Assembly: GCF_001185345.1 (NCBI RefSeq)
Contig: NZ_KQ236745.1
Span: forward strand, 378,478 to 442,477
Source: Dorea sp. D27
Lineage (GTDB): Bacteria; Bacillota; Clostridia; Lachnospirales; Lachnospiraceae
Direction: 5' to 3'
Length of the DNA: 64,000 nt
Within the stretch, counting starts at the first letter, position 1; the number at the start of each line of letters is the position of its first letter. Both the position numbers and the translations under genes were made by a program. Under the pieces are notes generated by a model. The model made no database searches. It was given only the letters and a program-made list of their open reading frames with translations, and was not told the DNA's origin. Shown one piece after another: positions 53,758 to 62,535 of the stretch.

Positions 53758-55281
53758 ATGGTGGCGCATATGGGAGAAGATATTATTTTAAACGTAGACA
53801 ATATCAGCAAATCATATCCGGGTGTCAAGGCGCTCCAGAATATAAGCCTGACGGTCAGGAAAGGTGAAGTCAGGGCTCTGCTCGGTGAGAACGGAGCCGG
53901 CAAATCAACCCTGATCAAATGTATCATGGGTGTGGAAAAGCCGGAAGAGGGGTCCGTGAGCATCAGCTGTGATGGTATATGGAAGACGCCCCAGAGCGTG
54001 GCGGAGAGTAAAGAATGTGGAATGCACGCCAATTACCAGCATGTGAATATTGCAAGAGAGCTTAGCATCGCGGAGAACTATTTTCTCGGACGGCTGCCGG
54101 TAACGAAGTGTAAGACGGTAGACTGGGAGCTGATGTATGAAGAGAGCCGTAAGATCATAGATAAATTCGAGATGGACGTAGATCCAAGGAAGAAAATCAG
54201 CGAACTTTCGGTGGCAATGCAGGAAATGGTCACAATCAGCAAGATATCGGTCAATGACGAGATAAGGCTTGTAATCTTTGACGAGCCTACGGCGCTTCTG
54301 GAAAATGACAAGGTTGAGATTCTGTACAGATATATCAGGGAACTGAAAGAAAGCGGCGTCAGCATCATCTATATCTCCCACCGGCTGGAAGAGCTGATGG
54401 AAATCTGTGATACGGTAACTATCTTAAAGGACGGCCAGTATGTAGATACGAAGGATATCAGTGAAGTGGACAAGGATATGCTTGTTTCTCTCATGGTCGG
54501 GCGTGAGGTGGGCAATCTTTATAACATCAGGCACAGGGAGGCCGGGCTTGAGCTGCTTAGGGTAGAAGACCTGACCTTAAAAGGCAGGTTCGAACATATC
54601 GATTTTCGGCTGTGCGAAGGAGAGATACTTGGCTTCGCCGGACTGGTGGGAGCCGGGAGAAGTGAGATAATGCGGGCCATCTTCGGCGTGGATATGGCAG
54701 ACTCAGGACGTATCTATATACGGGGAGAAGAAACGGTTATCAAGACCCCTCAGGATGCCATACGAAACGGTATCGGGTTTTTGACGGAGGACCGGAGGCT
54801 GGACGGGCTGGCGCTGCCTCTGAGCGTGAAAGTCAATACGAACATGTATTCTTACGATCTGATCAGCAGGGCGGGCGTAATCAATCTGAGAAAAGAGGCA
54901 GAACGGGCAGAAGAATACAAGACTAAAATAGGAGTAAAAACACCAGATATTAATCAGCAGACAGAGAACCTGTCCGGAGGAAACCAGCAGAAGGTCGTCA
55001 TAGCCAAGCTGCTCTGCAGGAACCCGGACATACTCATATTTGACGAGCCGACGGTAGGCGTCGATGTGGGGGCAAAGCAGGAGATATATAAGCTCATGGA
55101 AATGCTTGCCGCACAGGGGAAAGGCATCATCCTTATCTCCTCTTATCTCCCGGAAGTCATGGGACTTTCGGACCGGATGATCGTCATGTCGGAAGGCAGG
55201 ATATCGGGTGTATTAGATAGAGAGGAAATCGATGCTACCGGGGAAGAAGATGTGCTGCGTCTGGCGTCGGCAATGATATGA
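53758..55281 (+). CDS. Sugar ABC transporter ATP-binding protein (RbsA-like, two nucleotide-binding domains)
   Basis: 507 residues. First domain Walker A LGENGAGKSTLI near 40 and signature region ISELSVAMQEMV near 145; second domain FAGLVGAGRSEIMRAI near 290 (degenerate Walker A typical of RbsA) and LSGGNQQKVVIAKLL near 400 with IFDEPTVGVDVGAK. In the first domain the signature LSVAMQE departs from LSIAQQQ. ATG 53758 is used; ATG 53770 is an alternative. It powers uptake of the sugar. Confidence 0.95.
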   Translation: MVAHMGEDIILNVDNISKSYPGVKALQNISLTVRKGEVRALLGENGAGKSTLIKCIMGVEKPEEGSVSISCDGIWKTPQSVAESKECGMHANYQHVNIARELSIAENYFLGRLPVTKCKTVDWELMYEESRKIIDKFEMDVDPRKKISELSVAMQEMVTISKISVNDEIRLVIFDEPTALLENDKVEILYRYIRELKESGVSIIYISHRLEELMEICDTVTILKDGQYVDTKDISEVDKDMLVSLMVGREVGNLYNIRHREAGLELLRVEDLTLKGRFEHIDFRLCEGEILGFAGLVGAGRSEIMRAIFGVDMADSGRIYIRGEETVIKTPQDAIRNGIGFLTEDRRLDGLALPLSVKVNTNMYSYDLISRAGVINLRKEAERAEEYKTKIGVKTPDINQQTENLSGGNQQKVVIAKLLCRNPDILIFDEPTVGVDVGAKQEIYKLMEMLAAQGKGIILISSYLPEVMGLSDRMIVMSEGRISGVLDREEIDATGEEDVLRLASAMI

Positions 55282-55303
55282 ACATGGAGTTCGGAGGGAT
55301 AAT

Positions 55304-56266
55304 ATGAATAGATTAAATACAGGAAAGGCAGGCTCACTGCTGAAGCGTACGGAGTTTTCTCTTGTTGTTATAATTGTCGTCATTTTTCTTGTGGCGGCAT
55401 TCGGGACAGATAATTTTCTGACCAATTATAACCTGACTAATATTTTGAAACAATGTTCTATCATAGGGGTCATATCGATATCGGCTACGTTCATCATCAT
55501 TACGGGCGGCATCGACTTGAGCTGCGGGGCAATCTGCGGAATGAGTACGCTGATGGTTGCCATGGGGCAGGCGAAATGGGGAATGTCCGTGCCGGTATCC
55601 ATTCTACTTGCACTGGCCGTATCCGTTGTCTGTGGACTCTACAATGCGGTCATCATCAATGAGTTCAAGGTGCCGCCGTTTATCGCCACATTGGGGAGCA
55701 TGACTATCCTGCGGGGGCTTATAAAGGTAATCAGCAATGCCAGTACGATTGCGGGACTTGACAAGAAGTTTGGAGCGTTTGCCAGCGAATCGGCTGCATT
55801 CATACCAAAGCTGGCAGTCATATGGGTCATTGTAGTGCTGCTTGGCTTTCTTATGCTTCATTCAACCACATTCGGAAGGAACCTCTATGTGCTCGGAAGC
55901 GGACAGGAAGTGGCGAGGCTGTGCGGCATCTCTATCAGACGTGTTACATATATGACGTATGGCATCGCCGGCTTGCTGTGCGGCATCGCGGGCATCATGC
56001 TGGCCTCCAGGATCAACAGTGCGGTACCTACGGCTGGAACGGGGTATGAGATGAACGCCATAGCCGCGTCAGTCATCGGAGGCGCATCTCTGTCCGGGGC
56101 GAAAGGTTCTGTGTGGGGGACGGCGCTTGGTACGATTCTTATGACCTTGATTGACAATGCAGGAATCCAGTTCGGCATCAATTCTTTCATTATGGAAATC
56201 AGTACGGGCGTGCTCATTACGATTGCGGTTATCATCGACCAGCTGAAAAATAAAAAATCCCGGTAG
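55304..56266 (+). CDS. Sugar ABC transporter permease (RbsC-like)
   Basis: 320 residues with 8-10 membrane segments. ISATFIIITGGIDLSCGAICGMSTL near 65 and the region NAIAASVIGGASLSGAKGSVWGT near 250 are the BPD_transp_2 signatures. GGAGGGATAAT precedes the ATG. One permease suffices as a homodimer in this family. It is followed by the two DeoC-like genes. Confidence 0.95.
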   Translation: MNRLNTGKAGSLLKRTEFSLVVIIVVIFLVAAFGTDNFLTNYNLTNILKQCSIIGVISISATFIIITGGIDLSCGAICGMSTLMVAMGQAKWGMSVPVSILLALAVSVVCGLYNAVIINEFKVPPFIATLGSMTILRGLIKVISNASTIAGLDKKFGAFASESAAFIPKLAVIWVIVVLLGFLMLHSTTFGRNLYVLGSGQEVARLCGISIRRVTYMTYGIAGLLCGIAGIMLASRINSAVPTAGTGYEMNAIAASVIGGASLSGAKGSVWGTALGTILMTLIDNAGIQFGINSFIMEISTGVLITIAVIIDQLKNKKSR

Positions 56267-56287
56267 GCAAGAGGAGGAAAGGCAGAT

Positions 56288-57040
56288 ATGTTTGATTTTA
56301 GTACAGTACAAGATAAGGAGACAGCCGCCAAAGTATTTGAAGAGGCGAAGGAGTTTCTCTCCCTGTGTCATTTTGGGCTGCAGGGCATCACGAGGACAGA
56401 AGACGATGTGAGGAAAGTCGTCGGGAAGCTGAAGGAGACAAAGATGGCACCGCTGGCATTTGACACGGAGATGCAGTTCGTGCCTATGGTGAGGGAGCTG
56501 TTTTCAGACTACTGCTGCAAGGTGAGGCTCCACTGTGCGGTGTCCTATCCGATGGGACGGCTTCTTCCTGCATCGAAGATGCATGCGCTTGACAGGCTGA
56601 GGGCAATAGGCGTGGATGACGTGTGCGTGTGCCTGGACTGGCAGGCAGTTTTTTCAGGGAGATACAAAGATATAGAGAACGAAGCAAGGCAGATTGTAGA
56701 AGAGTTCCAAGATGATTTTTACAGGGTGGCGCTTGTCATACCGGCTACCCTTATGAGCGATACGCAGATCATAGAGACATGCCGGGCGCTCGATGCGGCC
56801 GGAACCGTGTCTGTGAAAGTGAATCCAGGCGCCACGCTGGGGGTATCGTTTGAAGAGGTGGCTCTGATCAGACGCAACTTCCCAAACCGGTTTGACATAC
56901 ATCCGTCCGGAAACATACGGACACTCTCTGATGTGCTGCGTTACAGGGAGATGGGCTGCAACAATATACATACTGCGGCTGCGCTAGAGATAACGGATGA
57001 CTTTATCGTAAAGAAATTAAAAGAATATGGAGGAATCTGA
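56288..57040 (+). CDS. DeoC/LsrF-like aldolase, member 1
   Basis: 250 residues, a TIM barrel of the deoxyribose-phosphate aldolase type. LRAIGVDDVCVCLDW near 104-118, FYRVALVIPATLMSD near 144, and TVSVKVNPGATLG near 173 with a candidate Schiff-base Lys177 match DeoC strands; IHPSGNIRTLSDV near 204 has His205 where DeoC has its second lysine. It is not a canonical DeoC and not clearly LsrF. RBS GGAGG. It forms a tight pair with the next gene (2 bp gap), suggesting a complex. Confidence 0.75.
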   Translation: MFDFSTVQDKETAAKVFEEAKEFLSLCHFGLQGITRTEDDVRKVVGKLKETKMAPLAFDTEMQFVPMVRELFSDYCCKVRLHCAVSYPMGRLLPASKMHALDRLRAIGVDDVCVCLDWQAVFSGRYKDIENEARQIVEEFQDDFYRVALVIPATLMSDTQIIETCRALDAAGTVSVKVNPGATLGVSFEEVALIRRNFPNRFDIHPSGNIRTLSDVLRYREMGCNNIHTAAALEITDDFIVKKLKEYGGI

Positions 57041-57042
57041 GC

Positions 57043-57684
57043 ATGACAACCATTTTGACAAATATACCGAATTACTATGTATCAGATGAAAACTGTGAGA
57101 ACTTGTATTACAAGGCAATTGCCAATCAGGCAGATGCCGTTCTCATCGGCCCCTCCAGCATGAAGACCGGAGAGAAGTTCAGAGGAAGGGGGGTAAAGAC
57201 GTGCGTGAGCATATCATACCCTGCCGGAACAGCTTCTCCGGACCTGAAGGCTCAGGAGATTCTTGACTGTGAAGATAGCAGCGGCATAGCAGATATGTAC
57301 TTTGTCACTGCGGCGGCCGGATATTTTATGAGCGGGCATGAAGAGAACTTAAGGGAAGAAATGCGGCTCTGTGCAGGATCCGTCAGGAAACCGGTGTATT
57401 TTATCACCGAGGCCGCAGAAATGACGGAAGAAGATCTGGAGAAGATGTGCCGCATTGCCTGCGAAGAGAAGGTAAGGGGAATCGTGACGTCCACGGCTTT
57501 CCTGCCCTATGACGTCAAGAGAGCCACGGCTGCTGAGGTGTCCAGGCTGAAGAGGTATGCACATGATGTGCTGAAGGTGGCTGCCTTCGGGCAGTTTCAT
57601 ACGCTGGATGAGGTAGAAGAAGCAGAAAATGCCGGGGCTGATATAATAATTCTGAATGAATCGTGTGAGATCGTAAAAGTATAA
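57043..57684 (+). CDS. DeoC-like barrel protein, member 2, without active-site lysines
   Basis: 213 residues. GIVTSTAFLPYDVKRATAAEVSRL near 147 lines up with the DeoC strand FVKTSTGF…GATVEDV, with Val148 in place of the Schiff-base lysine; LKVAAFGQFHTLDEVEEAENAGADIIILNES lines up with the next strand, with Ala180 in place of the second lysine. It is shorter than member 1 and probably lacks the first strands. It may be a regulatory or structural partner of member 1, or have a different chemistry (Lys159 lies near). Confidence 0.65.
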   Translation: MTTILTNIPNYYVSDENCENLYYKAIANQADAVLIGPSSMKTGEKFRGRGVKTCVSISYPAGTASPDLKAQEILDCEDSSGIADMYFVTAAAGYFMSGHEENLREEMRLCAGSVRKPVYFITEAAEMTEEDLEKMCRIACEEKVRGIVTSTAFLPYDVKRATAAEVSRLKRYAHDVLKVAAFGQFHTLDEVEEAENAGADIIILNESCEIVKV

Positions 57685-57702
57685 CGAGTGGAGGTGTATT
57701 GT

Positions 57703-59094
57703 ATGAAAAGATATATTATCGGGGCCGATATCGGTACCCAGTCAATCAAAGTCCATCTGTATGACGAGGAGCTGAAGCTTGCCGGTGCAGTGTCAAAGGA
57801 ACAGTATGTAGACACGCCGAGACCGATGTGGATGACGCAGCGGGCGTCTTCCTGGTGGAGCCTCCTGACGGAAAGCATCCGGGAGCTGCTCCTGAACACA
57901 GGCATATCCGGAGCCCAGGTGGCTGCCTTCGGCTGCTGCGCCCATATGCACGGAGCCGTGCCGGTCCGGCTGGACGGCAGTGTCGTCCAGGATGATATCC
58001 AGCTGTACAGCGACAAAAGAGGCGGATATCTGGCGGATCAGATAGCGGAGGAGATGACAGACGAGCTGTATCATATCTCCGCCAATATGCCGACATCATC
58101 TTGGCATGGAATTAAAATCAAATGGCTGAAAGAAAATGATCCGGACGTATATGACAAGGCGGACAAGTTCCTGACGCCAAAAGATTTTATCAATTTTAAG
58201 ATGACAGGGGCGGCGTGTACGGATTACTCGGAGGCGGCAGGTGTGTTTGCAATGGATCAGAATACCGGAGAATGGTCCGACCGGCTGCTTGATGTCCTTG
58301 ACATCGGCAAGGAGAAGCTTCCCCACATCCAGAAGGCCTACGACATCGTCGGTACCGTATCGGAGCAGGCGGCGTCGGAGACCGGCCTGAGCACGAAGAC
58401 GGCCGTCATCACCGGAGGAGGAGACATGCTCAGTATGCTCTACGTATCCGGTATGCATAAAAAAGGCACGGTTGTGGACATCACCGGAACAGGCGGCATC
58501 ATATGCGGCTATACGGAGCTTCCTGTCATGGACCGCAGGATTATGAATCTGAGGCATGTGCTGGATGGATGGGTGCCGTTTGGCAATATTGACGCAGCCG
58601 GTGTATCCTTCCGCTTTCTGCGCGACAATCTATGCAAGAAAGAACGGGATGAGGCGCGCGGCAGAGGAATCGATGACTATGCGTACCTGTGTGCTCTGGC
58701 AGAGAAGATACCTGCAGGCTCTTCAGGGCTATATTTTCTTCCGTATCTCATGGGAGAGCGCACGATGGGAAGTGCGGATTCCAGAGGCTGCTATATCGGA
58801 ATGTCGATGGACAAGGAAATCGGACATTTTATCCGGGCGCTGCTGGAAGGCGTGGCGCTGGAATTCAAACGTACGCTGGACGTATTTGAAGGCAGCGGCA
58901 ATTCCATTGACGCTGTATATCACAGTGGAGGTGGTGCAAAGGGCGATTTGTGGAACCAGATAAAAGCAGACATATATGAGAAGCCGATCTATACCCTTCA
59001 GGCTGATGAAGGCGGCGTACTCGGCGTGTCCCTTATGGCCGCATATGCGGTCGGCATCATAGGCGATCTGGTAGAAGGGGCGACGCGGTCGTGA
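57703..59094 (+). CDS. FGGY-family carbohydrate kinase, C-terminally cut by a frameshift
   Basis: 463 residues from ATG 57703 (GTGGAGG upstream). N-terminal ATPase core IIGADIGTQSIKVHLYD, CAHMHGAVPV near 88, TGTGGIICGY near 265 and HSGGGAKGDLWNQIKADI near 405 identify a xylulokinase/gluconokinase-type enzyme. The frame stops at 59094 after EGATRS, 45 residues short of the usual ~500. The missing tail is encoded in the -1 frame directly after (see next entry), and adding one G in the GGGG run at 59077-59080 would restore a normal C-terminus. The enzyme may still work, since the tail is a helical extension. Substrate unknown. Confidence 0.88.
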   Translation: MKRYIIGADIGTQSIKVHLYDEELKLAGAVSKEQYVDTPRPMWMTQRASSWWSLLTESIRELLLNTGISGAQVAAFGCCAHMHGAVPVRLDGSVVQDDIQLYSDKRGGYLADQIAEEMTDELYHISANMPTSSWHGIKIKWLKENDPDVYDKADKFLTPKDFINFKMTGAACTDYSEAAGVFAMDQNTGEWSDRLLDVLDIGKEKLPHIQKAYDIVGTVSEQAASETGLSTKTAVITGGGDMLSMLYVSGMHKKGTVVDITGTGGIICGYTELPVMDRRIMNLRHVLDGWVPFGNIDAAGVSFRFLRDNLCKKERDEARGRGIDDYAYLCALAEKIPAGSSGLYFLPYLMGERTMGSADSRGCYIGMSMDKEIGHFIRALLEGVALEFKRTLDVFEGSGNSIDAVYHSGGGAKGDLWNQIKADIYEKPIYTLQADEGGVLGVSLMAAYAVGIIGDLVEGATRS

Positions 59095-59231
59095 AGGTCA
59101 AAAAGGTATATGAACCGAACAGAGATAATTTCCACGTTTACAGGGAGATGAAAGACGTATTTTCCGAACTGCATGATACGCTACAGACACCGTTCCGGCA
59201 TATGGCAAGAGTGCAGGAGAAGATGCTTTAA
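59091..59231 (+). pseudogene. Displaced C-terminal tail of the FGGY kinase
   Basis: Frame -1 to the kinase. The 46 codons read VKVKKVYEPNRDNFHVYREM and on to a TAA at 59231. The YEPN…Y…M pattern is the usual FGGY kinase tail. No separate ribosome site is present, so it is not a gene by itself. Confidence 0.8.
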
Positions 59232-59266
59232 GAAAGATAATAATGAGAAGCAGAAGGAGAAAAAGG

Positions 59267-59869
59267 ATGGCTGATTTTAATGTAGATAAGCAGACCTTTG
59301 ATTACATCAGAGGTTATACGATTGATTTGGATATGAAAACAGGAATGTCTAAGAGGAAGGAGACGTCCAGACGTTATCTGAGCCAGATGAAAGGAATGTT
59401 CTCTGACGATGCGGCCTATGAGAAGAAGCTTCAGGAAGAGGGGGACGCGCTCGTATATGAATTTCATGAGATGGGAGTACCGGAACATCCAGGAGACCTG
59501 GCCTTTGGCTGCAGCATTACATACCCGGGCAAGGTGGGAGATGAATACTATATGACGAAGGGACATTTCCATACGATACTTGACACGGCAGAGGTATATT
59601 ATTGCCTTGGCGGTCATGGATATATGCTGATGGAGAGCCCGGAAGGGGATTGGCTCGCACACGAGCTCACGCCTGGAAAAGCGCTCTATGTACCGAAACG
59701 CTATGCGCACAGAAGCGTCAATGTAGACACAAAAGAGCCGCTTCTCACCTTCTTCGTATTCCGTGCCGACGCCGGCCACGATTACGGGACGATTGAGACG
59801 AAGGGATACCGGAAGCTGCTGGTCGAAAAGGATGGAAGGCCCGCAATAGCTGATAATCCAAAGTGGTAG
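59267..59869 (+). CDS. Cupin-type glucose-6-phosphate isomerase (archaeal-type PGI family)
   Basis: 200 residues from ATG 59267 (AGAAGGAG upstream). ITYPGKVGDEYYMTKGHFHTILDTAEVYY near 85-112 holds the metal ligands His-x-His and Glu, and KRYAHRSVN near 146 the third His, the PF06560 pattern. The family isomerises glucose-6-phosphate or related aldose phosphates with a metal ion. Its place after an FGGY kinase suggests that it isomerises the phosphorylated pathway sugar. It ends before a 36-bp bidirectional terminator. Confidence 0.92.
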   Translation: MADFNVDKQTFDYIRGYTIDLDMKTGMSKRKETSRRYLSQMKGMFSDDAAYEKKLQEEGDALVYEFHEMGVPEHPGDLAFGCSITYPGKVGDEYYMTKGHFHTILDTAEVYYCLGGHGYMLMESPEGDWLAHELTPGKALYVPKRYAHRSVNVDTKEPLLTFFVFRADAGHDYGTIETKGYRKLLVEKDGRPAIADNPKW

Positions 59870-59878
59870 CTTATCGCA

Positions 59879-59914
59879 AATAACCCGCCCGGAGAATTCT
59901 CCGGGCGGGTTATT
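59879..59914. terminator. Bidirectional terminator (36-bp perfect palindrome)
   Basis: AATAACCCGCCCGGAGA and its complement pair without mismatch around ATT/AAT, between the convergent plus and minus sugar operons. Confidence 0.9.
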
Positions 59915-59939
59915 CTAACTGGTACGAGCGGCAGCATTT

Positions 59940-60887
59940 CTATAGGAGAAAAGGGCAGTCCTCACCTTTGAGCATAGTGATGAGATTGTCTACCGCCATG
60001 CCGGCCATCGCCTCGGCCGCTTCGCGCGTATGGGCTCCTGCATGCGGGGTGGCTATGACGTTCGGCAGAGTAAACAGGAGGTTCTGACCGGGAGGCTCAT
60101 GTTCAAAGGCGTCCAGGCCGAGCCCTCCGAGCCTTCCGTCCGAAAGCGCGCGAAAAGCCGCTTCCTCATCGATGATCCCTCCGCGGGATGCGTTCACCAA
60201 TATGGAGCCTGGCTTCATGAGGGCAATTGACTTGTCATTGATCAGGTGGTACGTATCATCGTTCAGCGGCAGATGCAGGGTGATAAAATCGGCTTTGGCA
60301 AGCAGTGTATCCAGATCTGCGGGAATAATTCCATGTTCAATGCAGTAATGCTCCGGTACGTAAGGGTCATAAGCGAGCACCTTCATGGAAAAGCCGGCAG
60401 AACAGAGGGCGACTTTCCGCCCGATGGCGCCAAGGCCTACGATACCGAGCGTCTTATGATGCAGCTGTGTACCGGTGGATCGTACCCAGTTTCCGCTGGC
60501 CGTCTCATTGTGAAGATAGGGAATCTTCCTTGCCAGCGCCAGAAGGAGTGCGAAGGACAGTTCTGCAACCGCCTGCGCGTTGGCACCTGGCGTGTTGGCC
60601 ACCTTGATGCCAAGTGCCCGGGCCGTCTGAATGTCTACGCGGTCGTAGCCTGCTCCATATCTGGAGATTGCCCTAAGCCGCGGACAGCGCTTCAGGACCG
60701 GTCCTGTCACCTGGTCAAGGCCGGCCAGATACCCGTCGCAGTCTTTCAGAAGAGGCAGCAGTTCCTCACTGGACAGAGGTTTTTCTGAAGGATTGAAGAT
60801 GAGGTCGCTGCAGAAGCTGCCGAGCCGTTCTAAGGCAGATGAGTTCTTATCGGGTTTTAGAGAGGTTGGAGTGACTAGTATCTTCAT
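59940..60887 (-). CDS. D-isomer 2-hydroxyacid dehydrogenase (phosphoglycerate dehydrogenase-like)
   Basis: 315 residues. NAD-binding GIVGLGAIGRKVAL near 148, catalytic Arg in VNASRGGIIDE near 235, Glu in DAFEHEPP near 258 and His in TPHAGAHT near 280. The family reduces 2-oxo acids or oxidises D-2-hydroxyacids. In this operon it may act on a sugar acid or its dehydrated 2-keto product. Last gene of the four-gene minus operon, 4 bp after the aldolase. Confidence 0.93.
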   Translation of the reverse strand: MKILVTPTSLKPDKNSSALERLGSFCSDLIFNPSEKPLSSEELLPLLKDCDGYLAGLDQVTGPVLKRCPRLRAISRYGAGYDRVDIQTARALGIKVANTPGANAQAVAELSFALLLALARKIPYLHNETASGNWVRSTGTQLHHKTLGIVGLGAIGRKVALCSAGFSMKVLAYDPYVPEHYCIEHGIIPADLDTLLAKADFITLHLPLNDDTYHLINDKSIALMKPGSILVNASRGGIIDEEAAFRALSDGRLGGLGLDAFEHEPPGQNLLFTLPNVIATPHAGAHTREAAEAMAGMAVDNLITMLKGEDCPFLL

Positions 60888-60891
60888 ATCC

Positions 60892-61524
60892 TTACGCCTC
60901 CTTCTGTACGAGGGCTGCCGCTTCTTCTGTCAGAGCCCTTATTTTGCCGAATGCATTGTTCCTGATCAGGGAGTCCTTTACCATCCAGCTTCCGCCGCAG
61001 GCGATGATCTTGGGAAAGGATAGATAGTCAGCTACGTTCTTCGGGCTGATTCCGCCGGTAGGCATGAAGCGCATACCTGGGAATGGCGCGGATAACGCCT
61101 GGATAGTTTTGAGCCCGCCGAACTGTTCGGCGGGAAAGAATTTGGCAGCAGAAAGCCCATATTCTACAAGCAGCATTAGCTCTGTAGGCGTACAGATTCC
61201 AGGCAGCACAGGAATACCGTTGTCCAACGCGTATTCCGTCACCTGCCGGGAAAAGCCGGCAGATACGAGAAAGCGTGCGCCGGCGTCAACTGCCTGTCTC
61301 GCCTGTTCGCTGTTCGTGAGGCTGCCTGCCCCTATAAGCATGTTCGGATACCGTCTAGCCATGATTTCGATGGATTCTCTGGCAGCATCGGTCCGGAAGG
61401 TGACTTCCGCTACAGGAAGCCCGCCCTCACAGAGTGCTTCCGCCAGGGGCGCCGCGTTGGAAGCTTCGTCTAATTTTATGACAGGTACAAGCCTGTACTG
61501 TCTGATCTGTTCCAGTGTATTCAT
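60892..61524 (-). CDS. KDPG/KHG-type aldolase (Eda family)
   Basis: 210 residues. LVPVIKLDEASNAAPLAEALCEGGLPVAEVTFRTD near the start, LIGAGSLTN near 64 and SAAKFFPAEQFGG near 130 with the Schiff-base lysine; GGISPKNVADYL near 160. It cleaves 2-keto-3-deoxy-6-phosphogluconate or a related 2-keto-3-deoxy acid to pyruvate and an aldehyde. No KDG kinase or dehydratase gene was found in the window. Confidence 0.94.
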   Translation of the reverse strand: MNTLEQIRQYRLVPVIKLDEASNAAPLAEALCEGGLPVAEVTFRTDAARESIEIMARRYPNMLIGAGSLTNSEQARQAVDAGARFLVSAGFSRQVTEYALDNGIPVLPGICTPTELMLLVEYGLSAAKFFPAEQFGGLKTIQALSAPFPGMRFMPTGGISPKNVADYLSFPKIIACGGSWMVKDSLIRNNAFGKIRALTEEAAALVQKEA

Positions 61525-61546
61525 ATAAAATGCTCCTTTCTATCAG

Positions 61547-62512
61547 TCAGATGACATTGTTTATTGTAAGGATTCTCCTGCAGTTCGCACAGGATATCTT
61601 TCTTATCTGTTCTTCTGTTATACCGGCATCTGTGAGAAGGGGGATGAAAGACTCAAGGATGTAAGTGAGGCCGATTCCTTCCGGCGTATAGCACTTAAGC
61701 CTTTCCCTCGTCGTGTCCAGTGAGAAGAGAAGCTGGTTCTCATAGCCTGCAGATAGCATCGCTGCAAAAATCTCAGCCTCCCTTTTGTCGCTGTGATATT
61801 TCAATCGGCCGATCGTATCGTATTCGAGAAAGATGCCTTGCCGGCATACCTCTTTGTGGACAGACAGATTCTGCACGGCCCGGTCCATGTGACAGAATAT
61901 GACCCGGTTGAGAGGCATCTTTTTCTTGTCCAGATAAGAGACGAGCTCAAGAGGCAGCGCACCCTGTTCGATATGTACCATGAGCGGGGCTCCAGTATGG
62001 ACGGCGGCGCAGATGGCCGCATCGAACAGCTTCTTATACTGTGACGTCAGCCCACATATATCGTACGCGCATTTGAGGATGCCGGCCCTGGCACGCATGG
62101 AGTGGACAGGCAGTCTGTAATCGCCGTCGGTATACATTCCTTCGGTAAGCTCACGCACAAAAAGGGCTGCCAGCGACACTTCGCTCATATCAAAGATCCA
62201 GTGCTCCTGTGGGTAGAAGGCCATCTTGTGGAATCCTGTGGAAGCGATAATCTGAATTCCTGTCTCATGCCCAAGCCGGCAGAGCGCTTCTGCATCACGG
62301 CTGCACCCTGCTGGCTGTGCGTCCACGATGGCAGCCCCTCCGGATTTCCGGAAAAGTTCAAGTTCCGCCCGTGTCTTGTCATAGCTGTCGATGCAGAGCG
62401 CTTCGTTCACAAGATAGGATTGTCCCTTCCTTATCATCAGATGTTCGTGGCAGTGGCAGAAGCCGAGCGTGTCCGGCGGTATCTGCCCGGTGACAGTCTG
62501 TATATACGGCAT
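61547..62512 (-). CDS. Phosphotriesterase-family (PTE-like lactonase) protein
   Basis: 321 residues. LGFCHCHEHLM near 16 supplies the HxH metal pair, ARAGILKCAYD near 140 the bridging lysine region, VHIEQG near 178 and ILFCHMDRA-type VIFCHMDRA near 206 further histidines, and LFSLDTTRERL near 260 the last aspartate. Several members of this superfamily hydrolyse sugar lactones. In this operon it may open a lactone from sugar oxidation. Twenty-three bases separate it from the AroE-like gene before it. Confidence 0.85.
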   Translation of the reverse strand: MPYIQTVTGQIPPDTLGFCHCHEHLMIRKGQSYLVNEALCIDSYDKTRAELELFRKSGGAAIVDAQPAGCSRDAEALCRLGHETGIQIIASTGFHKMAFYPQEHWIFDMSEVSLAALFVRELTEGMYTDGDYRLPVHSMRARAGILKCAYDICGLTSQYKKLFDAAICAAVHTGAPLMVHIEQGALPLELVSYLDKKKMPLNRVIFCHMDRAVQNLSVHKEVCRQGIFLEYDTIGRLKYHSDKREAEIFAAMLSAGYENQLLFSLDTTRERLKCYTPEGIGLTYILESFIPLLTDAGITEEQIRKISCANCRRILTINNVI

Positions 62513-62535
62513 GGTAAACTCCCTGTCCCCGGCGT

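Noticed and set aside
52633-59094. Autoinducer-2 (lsr) operon, because of RbsBAC-like transporter, FGGY kinase and DeoC/LsrF-like proteins
   Set aside because: There is no LsrG, LsrR or LuxS-linked gene, the DeoC-like proteins come as an atypical pair, and a cupin phosphoglucose isomerase does not belong to that pathway.
62519-62535. CTCCCTGTCCCC as another copy of the hairpin element
   Set aside because: It overlaps the AroE-like/PTE gene junction and has no partner arm; the match is short enough to be chance.
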